The position numbers and the translations under genes were made by a program. Shown here piece after piece: positions 22,753 through 32,999 of a stretch of 64,000 nt of DNA. The notes beneath the pieces were generated by a model, which was given only the letters and a program-made list of their open reading frames with translations, had not been told where the DNA came from and made no database searches. This DNA is from Cordylochernes scorpioides (lineage: Eukaryota; Arthropoda; Arachnida; Pseudoscorpiones; Chernetidae): the NCBI GenBank assembly GCA_030710605.1, contig CP092863.1, forward strand, positions 119,128,164 to 119,192,163, read 5' to 3'. The number at the start of each line of letters is the position of its first letter. Within the stretch, counting starts at the first letter, position 1.

Positions 22753-23009
22753 ACCAAGTGTATTATGATACATCAGCGCGCCATCTGTTATGAATATTTG
22801 AAACTATTATAGATTCGTACGATTCTTTTGAAAATTAAACAGTGTCTACTGCCCTTACTGCAATGGAAAATTTAATGGGAGGGCCTGGCTCATCAGTGGT
22901 GAACCCTCCCAGCGGTTTCGCCTGTTCAATTTTTCCATTGCAGTAAGGACAGTAGAAATTGTTTAATTTTGAAAAGAATCATACGCGTCTATAATAGTTT
23001 CGAATATTC
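22753..23009. mobile_element. MITE family 2 inserted in the last satellite unit
   Basis: Inverted arms: GCGCGCCATCTGTTATGAAT plus TGAAACTATTATAGA at the left, TCTATAATAGTTTCGAATAT at the right, with centre GAGGGCCTGGCTCATCAGTG. AACCAAGTGT occurs immediately on both sides (22753-22762 region and 23011-23020 region), consistent with a target-site duplication of about 8-10 bp, so the element interrupts a formerly continuous MITE 1 sequence. Confidence 0.75.
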
Positions 23010-23117
23010 AAAACCAAGTGTAAACCGCCTCTGTCTCCTTCATAAAAAAAAAAAAAAGGAATAATAATAGACCGGCGACATCACTTTCCATTCTATTAAG
23101 ATTTGTCTATGAGTGTA
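23010..23117 (+). mobile_element. MITE family 1 3' half closing the satellite
   Basis: Resumes at ACCAAGTGTAAACC exactly where the satellite unit was interrupted, then runs through the A-rich part, GACCGGCGACATCAC, and a diverged right terminus GATTTGTCTATGAGTGTATT. Thus the array plus this segment is one MITE whose 5' half has been multiplied. Confidence 0.75.
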
Positions 23118-23515
23118 TTTTAAATGATCTCTCTCTCTCTCTCTCTAGCCTGGATTATAATTCTGATTCCAGAAGCACAGAACGCCAACTACTCGGATCT
23201 AATTTGAATCAAGGCCTAAGATAAATGTTCACTTTGTTTTCCTCATCACTTTGATGAATACAGAATATTCATTCTAAACTTTTATCTTTTTTTTAATTTG
23301 ATTGTTGGCGCGTGAGCTGGCCACCTTGAAAAAAAAAATTATCTTCACACACGCAATCTAAGAAAGAAAAGAAAAAGAGGTGTTAATAATATCCAACTAA
23401 AAATATCTCTCGTTATAAAAAAAATGCTTCCCTTTTTTCCAGGGAATATGCAACTAGAATCGTATAAGAGTCAGAATGGTTCTATATCTTAAGACTAATG
23501 TTAAGCCTTTGATTT
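23118..23515. other. No gene; short CT microsatellite
   Basis: Contains a (CT)n run at about 23130-23146 and otherwise AT-rich sequence without recognisable features. Confidence 0.4.
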
Positions 23516-23737
23516 ACACTCATGGACAAAACTTAAGGAAGTGGAAAGTCTTTGATATCGCCGGTCGTCTATATATATTATTGTTGAAGGAGACAGGCAA
23601 TTTTGTTCACACTTGGTTATCTCGTGTGTCTTCAATAAAGGTCACTGTAATATCTTTCAGAGTTATAATCCCGATATACATGCTAAAAGGTACAACTTCC
23701 TACAATCCTTCTACAACTTCCTACAATTATCCGTGAG
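23516..23737 (-). mobile_element. MITE family 1, complete copy
   Basis: On the plus strand it reads ACACTCATGGACAAAACTTA, GGAAGTGGAAAGTCTTTGAT, TTCACACTTGGTTATCTCGT, GTCACTGTAATATCTTTCAG and AATCCCGATATACATGC, i.e. the element in reverse orientation, ending in a rearranged ...GGTACAACTTCCTACAATC and GAGTGTATA. Confidence 0.75.
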
Positions 23738-24149
23738 TGTATATCCATATAACATGTACATGTTTCAGAGACAATGTGTACGGGAGAAGAGAGAAAGTAT
23801 ACTAAAAAGAAGAAGAAAAAAAACTTCCAAATTTCAAAATCACAAACCACGATGAAACAATTTCCACTCGATGTGGATAAAAGATAACTATATTTGCACA
23901 ATGTGAGAAGAGATAATAGGCACGGTAGTTAATGGTTGCAATTATCACGAGACAACAAGTGACGAGAAACCTGTGCCGTTACAGAAAATCCCTACGATAG
24001 AATGAAGCCAATGCTCACGATGGGAATAAAAAAACAAGAAATCCTCGTTGTTATAGAAACAGCGATAGAAAAGCCAATGTCCAAGATGGAAGAAGAGACA
24101 AAGAAAATCTCGCTGTTACAGAAACAAAGTTCACAAGGAATAATCTCGA

Positions 24150-26060
24150 AAGGAAAAGAGACAAGAAAACCTCGCTGAAACAATGTCCACGATGGAAGAA
24201 AAGAGGCAAGAAAACCTCGCTGAAACAATGTCCACGATGGAAGAAAAGAGACAAGAAAACCTCGCTGAAACAATGTCCACGATGGAAGAAAAGAGACAAG
24301 AAAACCTCGCTGAAACAATGTCCACGATGGAATAGATAAGACAAGAAAACCTCGCTGAAACAATATCCACGATGGAAGAAAAGACACCAGAAAACCTCGC
24401 TGAAACAATGTCCACGATGGAAGAAAAGAGACAAGAAAACCTCGCTGAAACAATGTCCACGATGGAAGAAAAGAGACAAGAAAACCTCGCTGAAACAATG
24501 TCCACGATGGAAGAAAAGAGATAAGAAAACCTCGCTGAAACAATGTCCACGATGGAAGAAAAGAGACAAGAAAACCTCGCTGAAACAATATCCACGATGG
24601 AAGAAAAGAGACAAGAAAACCTCGCTGAAACAATGTCCACGATGGAAGAAAAGAGGCAAGAAAACCTGGCTGAAACAATGTCCACGATGGAAGAAAAGAG
24701 ACAAGAAAACCTCGCTGAAACAATGTCCACGATAGAAGAAAAGAGACAAGAAAACCTCGCTGAAACAATGTTCACGATGGAATAGATAAGACAAGAAAAC
24801 CTCGCTGAAACAATATCCACGATGGAAGAAAAGACACCAGAAAACCTCGCTGAAACAATGTCCACGATGGAAGAAAAGAGACAAGAAAACCTCGCTGAAA
24901 CAATGTCCACGATGGAAGAAAAGAGACAAGAAAACCTCGCTGAAACAATGTCCACGGTGGAAGAAAAGAGACAAGAAAACCTCGCTGAAACAATATCCAC
25001 GATGGAAGAAAAGAGACAAGAAAACCTCGCTGAAACAATGTCCACGATGGAAGAAAAGAGGCAAGAAAACCTCGCTGAAACAATGTCCACGATGGAAGAA
25101 AAGACACCAGAAAACCTCGCTGAAACAATGTCCACGATGGAAGAAAAGACACCAGAAAACCTCGCTGAAACAATGTCCACGATGGAAGAAAAGACACTAG
25201 AAAACCTCGCTGAAACAATGTTCACGATGGAAGAAAATACACCAGAAAACCTCGCTGAAACAATGTCCACGATGGAAGAAAAGAGACAAGAAAACCTCGC
25301 TGAAACAATATCCACGATGGAAGAAAAGACACAAGAAAACCTCGCTGAAACAATGTCCACGATGGAAGAAAAGACACCAGAAAACCTCGCTGAAACAATG
25401 TCCACGATGGAAGAAAAGAGACAAGAAAACCTCGCTGAAACAATGTCCACGATGGAAGAAAAGACACCAGAAAACCTCGCTGAAACAATGTCCACGATGG
25501 AAGAAAAGAGATAAGAAAACCTCGCTGAAACAATGTCCACGATGGAAGAAAAGAGACAAGAAAACCCCGCTGAAACAATGTCCACGATGGAAGAAAAGAG
25601 ACAAGAAAACCTCGCTGAAACAATGTCCACGATGGAAGAAAAGAGACAAGAAAACCTCGCTGAAACAATATCCACGATGGAAGAAAAGACACAAGAAAAC
25701 CTCGCTGAAACAATGTCCACGATGGAAGAAAAGAGACAAGAAAACCTCGCTGAAACAATGTCCACGATGGAAGAAAAGAGACAAGAAATCCTCGCTGAAA
25801 CAATGTCCACGATCGAAGAAGAGAGACAAGAAAATCTCGCTGAAACAATGTTCACGATGGAAGAAAAAAGAAGAAAACCTCCCTGAAACAATGTCCATGA
25901 TGGAAGAAAAGAGATAAGGAAACCTCGCTGAAACAATGTCCACAATGGAAGAAAAGAGACAAGAAAACCTCGCTGAAACAATGTCCACGATGGAAGAAAA
26001 GAGACAAGAAAACCTCGCTGAAACAATGTTCACGATGCAAGAAGAGGCAAGAAAAAACCT
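24150..26060. repeat. 45-bp minisatellite, about 42 copies
   Basis: Core unit CAATGTCCACGATGGAAGAA then AAGAGACAAG and AAAACCTCGCTGAAA, with an exact 45-bp period (two units per 90 bp). Common variants are ACACCAG for AGACAAG, TAGATAAG, and TATCC for TGTCC. Because 45 is divisible by three, any frame free of stops in one unit stays open for many: all three minus frames run 250-630 codons, and one plus frame reads (TMEEKRQENLAETMS)n, interrupted by TAG or TAA in some units. Degenerate copies extend a little at both edges (23960-24150, 26060-26230). Confidence 0.95.
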
Positions 26061-26221
26061 CGCTGAAATAAAATAAAAGAAAAAAAAATTCACTATGAAA
26101 GAATTATATGTTCACCATTAGAAAACAGACAAGAAAACATCGCTGTTACAGAAACAATATCCACTAAGAAAAGAGTCAATGTTCATCATAGAAAAAGAGA
26201 CCAGAAAACCTCGCTGAGACA

Positions 26222-26440
26222 ATGTCCATGATGGAAGAAGAGACCCGACTGCCCAGAACAAGCCAACACCAACAGGAAGAAGACGCCGGCTCACCACAAA
26301 GTCCAACCGCTATCAAACCCAACAATTATCACGCCGCCCCACGTGAGCTACAGATACCGCCGACATATTTTGTACGGACGATAACTCTGCAAGATCATGA
26401 TGCCCGGGGACCCCAATTCTCGCTATATTACGGCAAGTAA
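26222..26440 (+). CDS. Short frame continuing from the minisatellite, unknown
   Basis: From a degenerate final repeat (MSMMEEETR) the plus frame leaves the array into non-repetitive, protein-like sequence (LPRTSQHQQEEDAGSPQSPT, then IPPTYFVRTITLQDHDARGP) and stops at 26438-26440 with a lysine codon before TAA. If real, the repeat would be a coding VNTR with this as its C-terminus. In-frame stops in several units and an indel near 25870 argue that no intact gene exists now. No family recognised. Confidence 0.25.
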   Translation: MSMMEEETRLPRTSQHQQEEDAGSPQSPTAIKPNNYHAAPRELQIPPTYFVRTITLQDHDARGPQFSLYYGK

Positions 26441-26855
26441 CCACACATAATCCCTTCAACAATCCCAGTTTCTTCCCTATCTATCCTCTCAACAACAATC
26501 CATAGGCAGTCCTATGCATCACAGAACCATACTGCAACCCACAAACCGGCTAAGTCAGCCACATAGGATCAAGTGAGACCATACAGGCCTATGGAAGTCC
26601 ACAAGTCGGCACTCTTTCCCTATAGCCTCAATTCCCATCCAGTGAGAGCTGATGCACAGAGAGACCATTTTCTCTGTCCCTCTCGCTGCCTTAAGATCAG
26701 GCTCAGTGAGTGGTTCAGTCGGCCCATAGGCATTTAGAGAAGTGATCGACAGCCTGTGGTCCTGTTTGGACATGGGTAAACCTGTCCAATGTTTCAATAG
26801 GACAACACCTTCTTTTATCCTTCGTACCTTTAACCAATCTCGGTATCGGGGACGA
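26441..26855. other. No feature recognised
   Basis: A 119-codon minus-strand frame (26555-26914) crosses from the SINE-B head into this region, has no recognisable domain, and is probably chance. Confidence 0.35.
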
Positions 26856-26859
26856 TGGA

Positions 26860-27155
26860 AGCGTAGTCTAAACCATTGGTTTTCCACTATATGACCCGGG
26901 ATCGAATCCCGCATTGGGCACTTTTTTTTTCTAATAAAAAAATAAAAAATGTTCCAATGGCCCCCCGATTTTTGTAAAAGTCCAACCCCACCAGCGAGTG
27001 CAAGTAACCAAACGGGGGCTCTGGCATATTTGTAAGTGTAAAGTCGAACTGCTTTTCACATGTGTAGACATGTGTTGCACTTATAGTAAAAGCAGTCGCT
27101 CAACTTTTACCCACTATGATTATCATGGTCTGTACCACGTGTACGAGGAATAATA
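26860..27155 (+). mobile_element. SINE-B, plus orientation
   Basis: Head with B-box-like GGGATCGAATCCC (26890-26912), a T-run, then the body: TCCAACCCCACCAGCGAGTG, TTTGTAAGTGTAAAGTCGAA, CTTTTCACATGTGTAGACAT, and terminal ATGATTATCATGGTCTGTAC near 27115-27140. The reverse of the copies at 9692 and 41810. Confidence 0.6.
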
Positions 27156-27159
27156 ATAA

Positions 27160-27645
27160 TTAAAAAAAAAAATTATATTCTCCCAAAAATCCTATCCTAC
27201 AGTGTCATCGTAGCGGGAGAATAAAACGGGTAAAACAGGCTGAAGTAAGTAGGGAGTATAACTCAAGGTAAGATCACCCTAGGCTGTACTATACATTCGG
27301 CAGTAAGGTACAAATTGTTAGTTCTCAGCAGCTACAACTGTACTCCACGTTAGTAACAGCCCCCAAACCTAAGCCACACTGAGTGGTACTTCCATGTCCT
27401 CAGATTAACTGCATCCTCCTTTCTCTCTCTCAAATGAAGCTTTCTTCTGTCTCAGCCTATGGTGCATCGTCAGAGAGAATAATCAACACCCACCTTCCAC
27501 AATGACCTTCTCCTCGAATTAGCTTCTTATCTTAGGAGCACATCCTGTCAGGACTGTTTCCTGGCTGTGTTTAAGTACAGTACAGGTTTGTTCTATTTAA
27601 AAAAAAAAGAAACAATCGTGCCTTAATGGTTGTATTTCTTATATA
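27160..27645. other. No feature recognised
   Basis: Non-repetitive in this window, without protein-like frames. It lies just outside the detectable left end of the inverted duplication. Confidence 0.35.
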
Positions 27646-27647
27646 TA

Positions 27648-27970
27648 CACTCATTGACAAAAAAAACTTATAATTTGAGCATAAACCACTCCTTGTTTTT
27701 TTTTTTTTTTTAAGGAGACAGAGGTTGTTCACAATTGGTTATCCCGTGTGTCTTCAATAAAGGTCACTGTAATATTTTTCAGAATTATTGTATCAATCCC
27801 GATATACATGCTGAAAGGTACAACTTCCTTAAGTTTTGTCCATGAGTGTATATTGGTTATCTCGTGTATCTTCAATAAAGGTCACTGTAATATCTTTCAG
27901 AATTATTGTCTGAATCCCGATATACATGTTGAAAGGTACAACTTCCTTAAGTTTTGTCCATGAGTGTATA
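27648..27970 (-). mobile_element. MITE family 1 with duplicated terminal half
   Basis: One right end followed by two tandem 5'-half units in reverse orientation, each ending AAGTTTTGTCCATGAGTGTA. This is the same partial duplication as in the large satellite but with only two copies. Its mirror image in the right arm is 63693-63955. Confidence 0.75.
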
Positions 27971-28109
27971 TGTTACGTTGTTGCCTTATGATTAATTTAT
28001 GCCACAATGGCCTTGTACTTATTGTTTGCGGAAGAGCATTGCTTGATGCAAATATTTATATGCAATTCTACTGTCCTAAAAGCTTATGTCCATAGTTTAC
28101 TTAAACACC

Positions 28110-28285
28110 ATAACAAAGATTCCATCCTTCAGTGTAACATATAAAAGCAGAATGATCCAATACAGTATTAGAGGTCTAAAGAAGCGGTCTGGTAGATTAA
28201 ATTGACGAAACTGCTGAGAGGGTTCACCACTGATGAGCCAAGTTCTCTCACTATTTTTTTCCATTGCAGTCAAGATAGTAGAATT
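28110..28285. mobile_element. MITE family 2 relative
   Basis: ATTCCATCCTTCAGTGTAAC, CAATACAGTATTAGAGGTCT and TCACCACTGATGAGCCAAGT are shared with 17180-17440. The mirror copy lies at 63400-63600. Confidence 0.5.
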
Positions 28286-28512
28286 ATGAAAAAGGCATCT
28301 CCTTATTGTGCAACTGAAAGTTTCTGATGGCTTGCGCTATATATCGGAATAAATATCAACTATTCTCGTTGATTTTTTAATTTTATTCCAGAAAATGGTC
28401 AAATACCCATTTAAAAAAAAAAACAACGAGAATAGTTGATATTTATTCCGATAGATGGCGCAAGCCATCAGCAACTTTCAGTTGCACGATAAGGAGATGA
28501 CTTTTTTCATAA
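28286..28512. mobile_element. MITE family 3, long palindrome
   Basis: Inverted arms of about 85 bp, e.g. GCATCTCCTTATTGTGCAAC at the left against GTTGCACGATAAGGAGATG at the right, each with GGAATAAATATCAACTATTC, around a T/A-rich centre. The mirror copy is 63155-63385. Confidence 0.75.
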
Positions 28513-28837
28513 TTTATGCATCTTATCCCAGTACAATATCACATTTGTACTATTTTTTAATAGTAGAAGTTTGTTTCAATTGACAAAAAAACATTCGTAA
28601 TTAACGGTTGTATTTCTTATATGTGGACATGTTAGGTGTCAGTGGTCCACTGTAACTGTCAACTAGAGAGAATGTGAACGGAGATTGTGTGTAAAAAGTG
28701 ATAATCAATAGGGGGGGACACGTAACTTAAGATAATCAGGATGATAAAAAGACGACAAAGCTATCTACTGATGATTATTCAACTGGATGTTTTCGGATTG
28801 ATTAACTCGCCTCTGTACACAAATATTGAAAAAAAAA

Positions 28838-29012
28838 AAACACGCACACCAACACACGCACATAAACAAGCACGAGCACACAGACACAAAAATACATGTG
28901 AACGTGTGCATAATAAAAGCATGCTAATACACACACGCACACAAATACACATACGCATATTACTCGAGCACACAAATACACACGGACATACAAAACACAC
29001 ACGCGCATAAAC
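28838..29012 (+). repeat. Imperfect CA-rich tract; empty target site of the Tx1 LINE
   Basis: Repeated ACACACGCACA-type sequence. Its mirror in the right arm is split by the 5.3-kb LINE at 57397-62720. The unsplit sequence here (AATACACACACGCACACAAA, about 28927-28948) is the pre-insertion allele. Confidence 0.8.
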
Positions 29013-29255
29013 ATTTATTTCGTGACCATCGATTGTGTTATCCTTTCTTATAAAAAATAATAAATAATGCAGTGAAATATTTAATGTAATTTGACCATTA
29101 ACCATATATTTTATAGTGTTTATATATGATCATTAGTATTTTAGCAAGAACATAATGGAGTGATTTTTGCGTATCTCTTCTCTGAGAAGTTCCAACTGGG
29201 GGAAACCTGAGTGAAATATTTAATGTAATATGACCATTGACTATATATTTTATCT

Positions 29256-29538
29256 AAAAAAGCATAGGGCCCCTCTCCCGTCAAATTAAACATCAAAACT
29301 AGACGCCATTTATTGACCGTCGCCGTAAACTAGCGGTCTCAGGTCGGTGACAAAGCCACAATACCAGCTTTGTCATTATCCTGAAACCGTGATCTCCAGG
29401 TGGACGTTTCTCAGTTTGCCAAAGCTGGTGTTGTGGCTTTGTCACCTACCCGAGACCGCTAGTTTGCGGCGATAGTCAATAGATATTGTATAGTTTTTGC
29501 GTCTATTTTGACGGGGAGAGGAGCCCTATGCTTTTTTT
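29256..29538. mobile_element. MITE family 5, complete palindrome
   Basis: Ends AAAAAAGCATAGGGCCCCTC and GAGGAGCCCTATGCTTTTTT are inverted. Inner arms pair over most of the length (ACTAGCGGTCTCAGGTCGGT with CTACCCGAGACCGCTAGTTT; GACAAAGCCACAATACC with GGTGTTGTGGCTTTGTC). Confidence 0.75.
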
Positions 29539-29907
29539 AAATCAATTTCCTACCGGAAAATTTTTGAAGCAAGAAAATGATTATTCCTTGAGTGTGAAAG
29601 CTTGTAAAAAATAGAACTTACCCTCTACCATTAATTTGGTTTATTTTTTTCTTTGTCTTCTGTTTTTGCACAAGTTGAATCTGGTTAGAACGATGTATGT
29701 AAATTAGATGTTTCTTTTGTTGCCTTAAATACGAGGTAATTAACTCTCTCTATATCTAAAAATGTTTAAAGCTTAATAAATTAATTTTATAAATCTGAGA
29801 GTTGTCTTCAAAAACGATTCAACAATTTTCCATCTATATAGTGTTTATGATTATTAGTATTTTTTTTTAGTAGGAACACATAAAAGAGTGATTTTTTTAA
29901 TGCTTAC

Positions 29908-30240
29908 CTCTTCTCTGAGTAGTTCCAACTGGGAGACCTGGTCATGTAAGCTGGTCTTGCGAACGCTGACTTGATCTCTGAGAGCAGCTAGCTGAGCTTG
30001 AAGCTGTTCCTCCGACTTGGCCGCCAGTTTGAGCTGAGAAGTCAGTCGTAGGTTCTGTTCCGAGAGATCCTGTACAAGTCGTCCCTTGTCGGTTTCGGAG
30101 TCCCTCAGTAGGGATCGGTGTTCAGCTAGTTGTCTCCTTAGTTGATCGACATCTGTGCTCAGTTCTCCTACTCTGGAGTCATACTCCCCCTCGAGACCGT
30201 CTAGCTTGCGTCGTAGTGCATGTTTCTCTTGCTCCAGCTC
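29908..30240 (-). CDS. BICDL1: BICD family-like cargo adapter, large central coiled-coil exon
   Basis: Acceptor TTTTGGCAG ending at 30241 and donor GAAGAG|GTAAGC after 29908. 333 bp, 111 codons, phase 0 on both sides. Begins ELEQEKHALRRKLDGLEGEY and ends QLELLREE. Vertebrate BICDL1 shares ELEQEKH-x-LRR, the RV-x-ELS-type block, VQ-(D/E)-LSEQN-x-RL and the Q-LE-x-L-x-x-E end. It is the first BICDL exon in the window. The N-terminal dynein-binding region (CC1 box) would lie further right, and I could not find it. The exon joins directly to 11680-11826. Confidence 0.92.
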
Positions 30241-30289
30241 CTGCCAAAACAAAACATATCGTCAGAACATATTGTCAATATACACATAT

Positions 30290-30700
30290 TATGATACATT
30301 AGCGCGCATCTGTTATGAAAATTCGAAACTATTATAGACGTGTATGATTATTTTAAAAATCATAATACAATATAATGCGGCTTGTGATTGTAAAACGGCA
30401 TTTGAAAATTATCCGCATGTGTTTCTTTTGAACGAAAAATCGAAATTTATTTTTAAGGAGAAATAATGATTACTTCCAACCTTAGGGATGAGGTATGAAA
30501 GAATGAATTGTGAAGTGTAATGATAAACGGAAAAATAAAATTTCGATTTTTCGTTTAAAATAAACACATGCGGGATAATTTTCAAAAGTCCTTTTAAAAA
30601 TTAAACAATTTGTACTGCCACCTTACTGCAATGGAAAAATTTAATGGGAGGGCCTTGCTCATCAGTGGTGAACCCTCCTAGCGGGAGTATAGACATATAT
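30290..30700. mobile_element. MITE family 2 with nested SINE-A fragment
   Basis: Left arm GCGCATCTGTTATGAAAATT and ATTCGAAACTATTATAGACG, then SINE-A body (about 30390-30590, itself inverted upon itself: CGAAAAATCGAAATTT and AAATTTCGATTTTTCG), then CTTACTGCAATGG and GGGAGGGCCTTGCTCATCAG. Mirror at 55640-56035. Confidence 0.6.
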
Positions 30701-30769
30701 TAATCATAGGATAAAAAGTATATCTTTTACTGTATATAAAGAAGGTCATACATATACCTAAATATGTGA

Positions 30770-31215
30770 AAGAGTATATATATTAACACAAAGCACAAAG
30801 CTTTTAAATCCTTTTATTTTATATGTATAGATGGCGCGTTATTGCTTTGTGTTAATTTATTCCTAACTGGCCTTGTCTTTGTCTTTATAGTTTGCTGAAG
30901 AGCATTGCTCGAAGCAAATATTTGAATGTAATTCTACTGTCCTATAAGCTTATGTCCATAGTCTTCTTGAAAACCATTTCTGAGATTCCATCCTTCAGTG
31001 TAGCATATAAAGGCAGAATGGTCCAATACAGTATTAGAGCTTTGAGAAGCGGTCTGGTGGATTAAATTGGCGAAACCGCTGGGAGGGTTCACCACTGATG
31101 AGCCAAGCCCTCCCAATATATTTTTTCATCGCAGTAAGGACAGTAGAACTTCGTAGAAGTTCGTTTTATGTATAAAAGAAACATTCGCGCTTTTAAATCC
31201 TTTTATTTTATAAGT
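30770..31215. mobile_element. MITE-2-type insertion present only in the left arm
   Basis: Bounded by ATTAACACAAAGCACAAAGC at the left and TTTTAAATCCTTTTATTTTA near the right, with GATGGCGCGTTATTGCTTTG and TCACCACTGATGAGCCAAGC inside. In the right arm the flanks AGAAGAAGAA and CTCTTTCAC are almost adjacent (about 55548-55578), so this is an insertion in one copy only. Confidence 0.55.
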
Positions 31216-31234
31216 ATATATATTCTTCTTCTAA

Positions 31235-31555
31235 ATGTACACTCAAGGACAAAACTTATTGAAATAGAAAGTCTTTGATGTCGTCGGTCGTCTATTATTA
31301 TTTATTATTATTATTTTTTTTTTGAGGAGACAGAGGTTGTTTACACTTGGTTATCTCGTGTTGTCTTCAATAAAGGTCACTGTAATATATTTAAGTGTTA
31401 ATTTAAGTTAAAAAAAAAGATTTTATACTGATTAAACTAAATCTTAGGGTAAGTTGATAAAGATTTGATAATATATTGTCAGTAGAGCAAGCTATTACCT
31501 AAACGACCGACGACATCAAAGAATTTCCACTTCTTAAGTTTTGTCCATGAGTGTA
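31235..31555 (-). mobile_element. MITE family 1, rearranged copy
   Basis: ACACTCAAGGACAAAACTTA, GGAGACAGAGGTTGTTTACA, TTGGTTATCTCGTG and CAATAAAGGTCACTGTAATA in reverse orientation, interrupted after about 31385. An isolated terminus with AAGTTTTGTCCATGAGTGTA is at about 31530-31553. Confidence 0.55.
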
Positions 31556-32089
31556 GGTGTCAGAAGGACAGCTCGGGTAGTTGGCGAATTCTATACGTGG
31601 CTTCAGGAGAATCCGTGTTAAATAACTGAATAATCTCCATGTCATTCTGAGGTTTGTTTTCCTCCAATTACAACGTGACACAATTTAATCTATGCACCAA
31701 TTGTGTCGTACCACTAGGGAAGTCTACAAAAGGGAGGAACAGGATGTATCAGACCACGTGCCATAGCCAACCATGGGCATCCATAGCTCTCCCCGTCCGC
31801 CCATGTTTTTTTTTCACTTCTTCAGAGTGCAGCGAAAGACAAGAATGCAAATGCCAGCCGAGCCGAAACAATGGACCGACCAAACTTTCACAATGCTTCT
31901 TTAATTGCGAGAGAGAGGGGGGTTTCCCGGTCTGGTTTCCACGCTTCACGCGGGTGCGGCTAAGCGCAGAACTGTCGTCACACAATGTCCCCGCACGAGG
32001 CTTGATACTTGTACGTCATCTATCGGAATAACAGAAATTAAAGACTTTCAATATTTTTACCAAATGTCCGGCACTAGACTGATACCTAC

Positions 32090-32272
32090 TACAGTAGAAC
32101 CACCTCCCTGTAAAGAACAACACCTAATTGCTGATCCAAAGTGTGTTTAGGGAGAGGTGTCCTCTTACCAGAGAGTTGCTAAATAGCAAAATTGGTAATT
32201 TGCAAATGAAAACTGTCCTTTAGGGAGAGGGGTCCTCTAGCGTGAGTATCCCCTCATGGAGGTTCTATTGTA
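32090..32272. mobile_element. MITE family 4, complete copy
   Basis: TACAGTAGAACCACCTCCCT at the left and CATGGAGGTTCTATTGTA at the right. Internal GTGTCCTCTTACCAGAGAGT and GGGTCCTCTAGCGTGAG. About 183 bp. Mirror copy 54014-54198. Confidence 0.7.
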
Positions 32273-32279
32273 CTTGATA

Positions 32280-32590
32280 CCTGTATGCCACTTATCGGAG
32301 AATATAAGATATTAAAGACTTTCAATATTTTTCACCAAATGTCCCCGCACGAGACTGATACCTACTACTTGATACCTGTACGTCATCTATCGGAATACCA
32401 GATATTAAAGACTATATTTTAACCAAATGTCCGCACGAGACATTTACTTGATACCTGAATGCCATCTATCGGAATACCAGATATTAAAGATTATATTTTA
32501 ACCAAATGTCCTCACGAGACAATTTATTTGATACGCCACATATCGGATTATCAGATATTAAAGACTTTCAATATATTTTTTTTACCTTGA
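32280..32590. repeat. ~75-bp degenerate repeats
   Basis: Three to four copies of a unit with GCCA(C/T)(C/T)TATCGGA, GATATTAAAGA and CCAAATGTCC..CACGAGAC. Equivalent copies at 52905-53175 and 54205-54290 in the right arm. One of these units holds the empty site of the Helitron (between 32302 and 32303). Confidence 0.6.
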
Positions 32591-32970
32591 GAGAGCAAAG
32601 AGTTCTCTGGAGACGACAAATGTAGATGCAACAAGTCTACAACGTCCCATACACAAGTAGCGCTAACACGGCGGATAGAAGGACAGCGTCTACGAGGCTA
32701 TTCTGTTTGCTAACATCTTATTTATTCGTTTATCATTGTTAACTGGATTTAAGGTCTAGAGAGAGAAAAAAGAGTTATTGGGAGACGACAAATGTAGATG
32801 CAACATGTTTAAAACGTCCCACACACAAGTAGAGTTAACACGATTGATAAAATGACAGTGTCTACAACGATATTCTGTTCTCTAGCGAGAGAGCGAAGAG
32901 TTCTAGGGAGACGACAAATGTAGATACATCAAGTCTAAAACGTCCCAAGTAACGCTAAAACGACCAGGAG
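32590..32970. repeat. ~120-bp tandem repeat, about three copies
   Basis: GGAGACGACAAATGTAGATG, then AACGTCCCA, ACAAGTAG(C/A)G(C/T)TAACACG, and ACAGTGTCTAC. The right-arm counterpart (52020-52895) has about seven to eight copies, so the array length differs between arms. Confidence 0.75.
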
Positions 32971-32999
32971 AATGACAGCAGTCAACTAGACAGAAAGTT

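Noticed and set aside
24131-26026. 631-codon minus-strand frame of 15-residue repeats
   Set aside because: All three minus frames are similarly open because the 45-bp unit is a multiple of three. Composition (repeated IVDIVSARFSCLFSS) is not protein-like and no start or neighbour supports it.
28741-29010. 89-codon frame in the CA-rich tract
   Set aside because: Translation of a microsatellite; its mirror is interrupted by the LINE.
31654-32031. 125-codon frame and its mirror at 54206-54652
   Set aside because: Open on both strands, frames shift between the two arms through homopolymers, and no domain is recognisable.
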